NCBI RefSeq assembly: GCF_015182285.1
Contig: NZ_PRDM01000004.1
Coordinates: 620,001 to 684,000 of the forward strand
Length of the DNA stretch: 64,000 nt
Direction of reading: 5' to 3'
DNA from: Flavobacterium hungaricum
GTDB lineage: Bacteria; Bacteroidota; Bacteroidia; Flavobacteriales; Flavobacteriaceae
This document shows, piece after piece, positions 62,084-64,000 of the stretch. The translations under genes were made by a program, and so were the position numbers. Below the pieces are notes generated by a model, which was not told the origin of the DNA, made no database searches, and saw nothing but the letters and a program-made list of their open reading frames with translations. The number at the start of each line of letters is the position of its first letter. Position 1 is the first letter of the stretch.

Positions 62084-62137
62084 AAATAAAAACGACAAAG
62101 CTCTTTATTAAGTTAAAGAGCTTTGTCGTTTTTATTT
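62084..62137. terminator. Very long intrinsic terminator hairpin
   Basis: Perfect 23-bp arms (62084-62106 and 62115-62137) around an 8-nt loop, A-rich at the base on one side and T-rich on the other. Serves the gene ending at 62028 and possibly the convergent mtaB gene. Confidence 0.9.
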
Positions 62138-62219
62138 GATAAACTTTGCGTGAGATGCACAGTAGTCCATCTCTACAATATGTCTAATATAAATTTTAAA
62201 GAAAACTTTGGGAAATAAA

Positions 62220-63554
62220 TTAAACCTCAGCAAGTTTATTCAAAAACTCCAAACGGACACTTCCGTCTTCGTCTATTTTAGTTAAATTAATTTCTTGCAA
62301 TGTATTTACCAACTCAGGATTCCACGGTGTTTTTACTTTTACGTAGTTTTCAGTAAAACCATGAATGTATCCTTCTTTGTTTTCACTTTCAAAAAGAACC
62401 GTTCTATTAGTTCCTAATTGGCTTTCGTAAAAAGCACGGCGTTTTTTCACCGATAAGCCACGAAGCATCTTACTTCTTTTTGCCCTAACATTTGAAGGAA
62501 CAACACCAGCCATATCTACTGCTTCTGTATTATCTCTTTCTGAATAGGTAAATACATGCAGATACGAAATATCCAAATCATTTAAGAAATGATAGGTTTC
62601 TAAAAAATGCTCATCTGTTTCTCCTGGAAAACCAACTATAACGTCAACACCAATACAAGCGTGCGGCATTACTTCACGAATTTTATTGACACGATCTGTA
62701 TATACTTCACGTAAATAACGACGTTTCATTAATTTTAAAATATCGTTGCTTCCTGATTGTAATGGAATATGAAAATGCGGTACAAAAGTGCGGCTTTTAG
62801 AAACAAATTCGATTGTTTCATTTTTCAATAAATTCGGCTCGATCGACGAAATTCTTAAACGTTCGATTCCTTCAACTTTATCTAATGCCTGAACTAAATC
62901 CAGAAAAGTATGTTCGTGTTTTTTATTTCCGAATTCGCCTTTTCCATAATCTCCAATATTCACACCGGTTAAAACAATTTCACGGATATTTTGAGCAGAG
63001 ATTTCTTTGGCATTCTTAAGAACATTTTCTAAAGCATCACTTCTTGAAATTCCTCTTGCTAATGGAATTGTACAATACGTACATTTGTAATCGCAGCCAT
63101 CCTGCACTTTCAAAAATGCGCGCGTACGATCGCCGATAGAATAACTTCCAACATAAAAATCGGCTTCGGCAATTTCGCATGAGTGCACTTCACCCATATC
63201 GTTTTTGCTCAAATCATGAATGTAGTCTGTGATTTTAAATTTTTCTGTTGCTCCCAAAACCAAATCTACACCATCTACAGCAGCTAATTCTTCTGGTTTT
63301 AATTGCGCATAACAACCAACCGCGGCAACAAAAGCTTTTTCGTTAAGCTTCATGGCTTTTCTCACCACTTGTTTAAACTGTTTGTCTGCGTTTTCTGTAA
63401 CCGAACAAGTATTGATTACATAGATATCTGCGATTTCTTCAAAGTCAACGCGGTCAAAACCTTCGTCGTTAAAGTTTCTGGCGATTGTAGAAGTTTCTGA
63501 AAAATTCAGTTTACAACCCAGGGTATAAAAGGCAACTTTTTTTCTGTTTTCCAT
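62220..63554 (-). CDS. mtaB: tRNA (t6A37) methylthiotransferase MtaB
   Basis: A 444-residue radical-SAM enzyme that converts t6A37 to ms2t6A37 in tRNA. The N-terminal UPF0004 domain has Cys14, Cys50 and Cys81 (TLGCKLN, NTCSVTE, VGCYAQ) for the auxiliary cluster; the radical-SAM cluster is CDYKCTYC (154-161). Then LTGVNIGDYG and GVDVIVGFPGETDEHF, and a TRAM domain near the end (YIHGFTENYVKVKTPW). The full set of motifs and the TLGCKLN start assign it to MtaB, not MiaB. Confidence 0.96.
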   Translation of the reverse strand: MENRKKVAFYTLGCKLNFSETSTIARNFNDEGFDRVDFEEIADIYVINTCSVTENADKQFKQVVRKAMKLNEKAFVAAVGCYAQLKPEELAAVDGVDLVLGATEKFKITDYIHDLSKNDMGEVHSCEIAEADFYVGSYSIGDRTRAFLKVQDGCDYKCTYCTIPLARGISRSDALENVLKNAKEISAQNIREIVLTGVNIGDYGKGEFGNKKHEHTFLDLVQALDKVEGIERLRISSIEPNLLKNETIEFVSKSRTFVPHFHIPLQSGSNDILKLMKRRYLREVYTDRVNKIREVMPHACIGVDVIVGFPGETDEHFLETYHFLNDLDISYLHVFTYSERDNTEAVDMAGVVPSNVRAKRSKMLRGLSVKKRRAFYESQLGTNRTVLFESENKEGYIHGFTENYVKVKTPWNPELVNTLQEINLTKIDEDGSVRLEFLNKLAEV

Positions 63555-64000
63555 AATTGATCTTAAATTAATGAAATCGTTGTCAAAAAATTTAAGGCTG
63601 CAAATTTACAAACAATATTCATTAAAAGAAAGTTAATAAACATTTACCTCCATTATTTTGCTAAAAAAACATTTACAGGTTTTAAGAAAAAACACAGCTG
63701 AAAGGCAAATTTTGACTAAATTGCGTCCTGTAAATTTGCGGTTTTAACATTAAATAAGAATAAAACGACAAAATTGTCGATTAAAAGCATTTTTTATCGA
63801 TTAAGTGCGTTTTTTATGGATTTAAAATCAAAATTTCTTACATTTACCTTTGTTATGAATCTCACTAAAATAATTCAAATTTTAGAATTTTAACAAGATT
63901 TGATTAATTAAATAATAATTCACACATAACAATTTTGAATTTTACTCGTTATGTTGTTGTTTTGTGTTACAAAATGAAATGGGAAAGCCGAAAACCAAAG
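63555..64000. other. Gene-free end region with promoters, nested inverted repeats and 20-bp tandem units
   Basis: No ORF is supported in these 446 bp. Nested inverted repeats: ATTTACAGG (63671-63679)/CCTGTAAAT (63727-63735) around GCAAATTT (63705-63712)/AAATTTGC (63732-63739). A + strand promoter-like pair TTTG (63711) and TAAATTTG (63731-63738) falls inside. Two 20-bp TCGATTAA...TTTTTTA units (63777-63796, 63797-63816) follow, with a partial third. TACCTTTG at 63845-63852 may serve a gene beyond the window. Confidence 0.5.
63601..63608 (-). promoter_or_regulatory. -7 promoter element for mtaB
   Basis: On the minus strand TAAATTTG (TAnnTTTG), 46 nt before the ATG at 63554. Confidence 0.45.

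Overview
The window looks like a chromosomal segment of a Flavobacterium-type Bacteroidetes. The evidence is AT-rich DNA, TAnnTTTG promoter -7 elements in front of many genes, few clear Shine-Dalgarno sites, many lipoproteins, a SusC-like plug motif, PPK2, an ABC-F ATPase and a SecA of the long Bacteroidetes type. I see no tRNA, rRNA, CRISPR array, prophage or intact insertion sequence. Most of the window is ordinary chromosome with one accessory region, a surface-polysaccharide locus.

Region 1 (about 1-16.9 kb): a cut-off outer-membrane protein gene, a secreted protein and a DUF5009 membrane acyltransferase precede a Wzx/Wzy-dependent polysaccharide locus. A PHP-type tyrosine phosphatase (2451, + strand) converges on a 13.4-kb minus-strand gene run. 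In transcription order the run is: nucleotidyltransferase, gmd, wzx-like flippase, wzy-like polymerase, GT1 glycosyltransferase, three hexapeptide acyltransferases, two GT2 glycosyltransferases, the initiating sugar-phosphate transferase, wza and wzc. The phosphatase and the Wzc kinase form the usual phosphorylation pair that controls chain export.

Region 2 (16.9-33.7 kb): mostly housekeeping genes. These include a beta-lactamase-fold hydrolase, an ABC-F ATPase, an FKBP lipoprotein, a methyltransferase, an HTH regulator, a LolD/MacB-like ATPase, a PduO cobalamin adenosyltransferase, a DUF2795 protein, SecA, a DUF2306 protein, a YARHG lipoprotein and a TrmH methyltransferase. A lipoprotein gene at 25989 sits between perfect 56-bp inverted repeats followed by a 7-bp tandem array.

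Region 3 (33.7-36.8 kb): the most unusual locus. One gene fuses a complete APS kinase to an aspartyl/prolyl-hydroxylase-type 2-oxoglutarate dioxygenase, and a PAPS-type sulfotransferase follows 9 nt downstream. I infer a compact 'hydroxylate, then sulfate' pathway of unknown substrate. A sirtuin without any cysteine lies divergently beside it.

Region 4 (36.9-50.7 kb): purB, a CPA2 antiporter, a 1-Cys peroxiredoxin, an AEC transporter, an Rrf2 regulator with an oxidoreductase and a shared operator-like 20-mer, MeaB, an LtaS-like phosphatase-superfamily protein, a MATE exporter, an outer-membrane barrel and PPK2.

Region 5 (50.7-64 kb): small secreted proteins, one of them broken by a single in-frame stop; an S9 peptidase; a CPBP protease; an ECF sigma, plug-bearing anti-sigma and vWA gene set in which the vWA gene is split by a 1-nt frameshift; a scramblase-like protein; an SDR; and MtaB.

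Several families of short intergenic repeats and hairpins recur through the window and are described separately.
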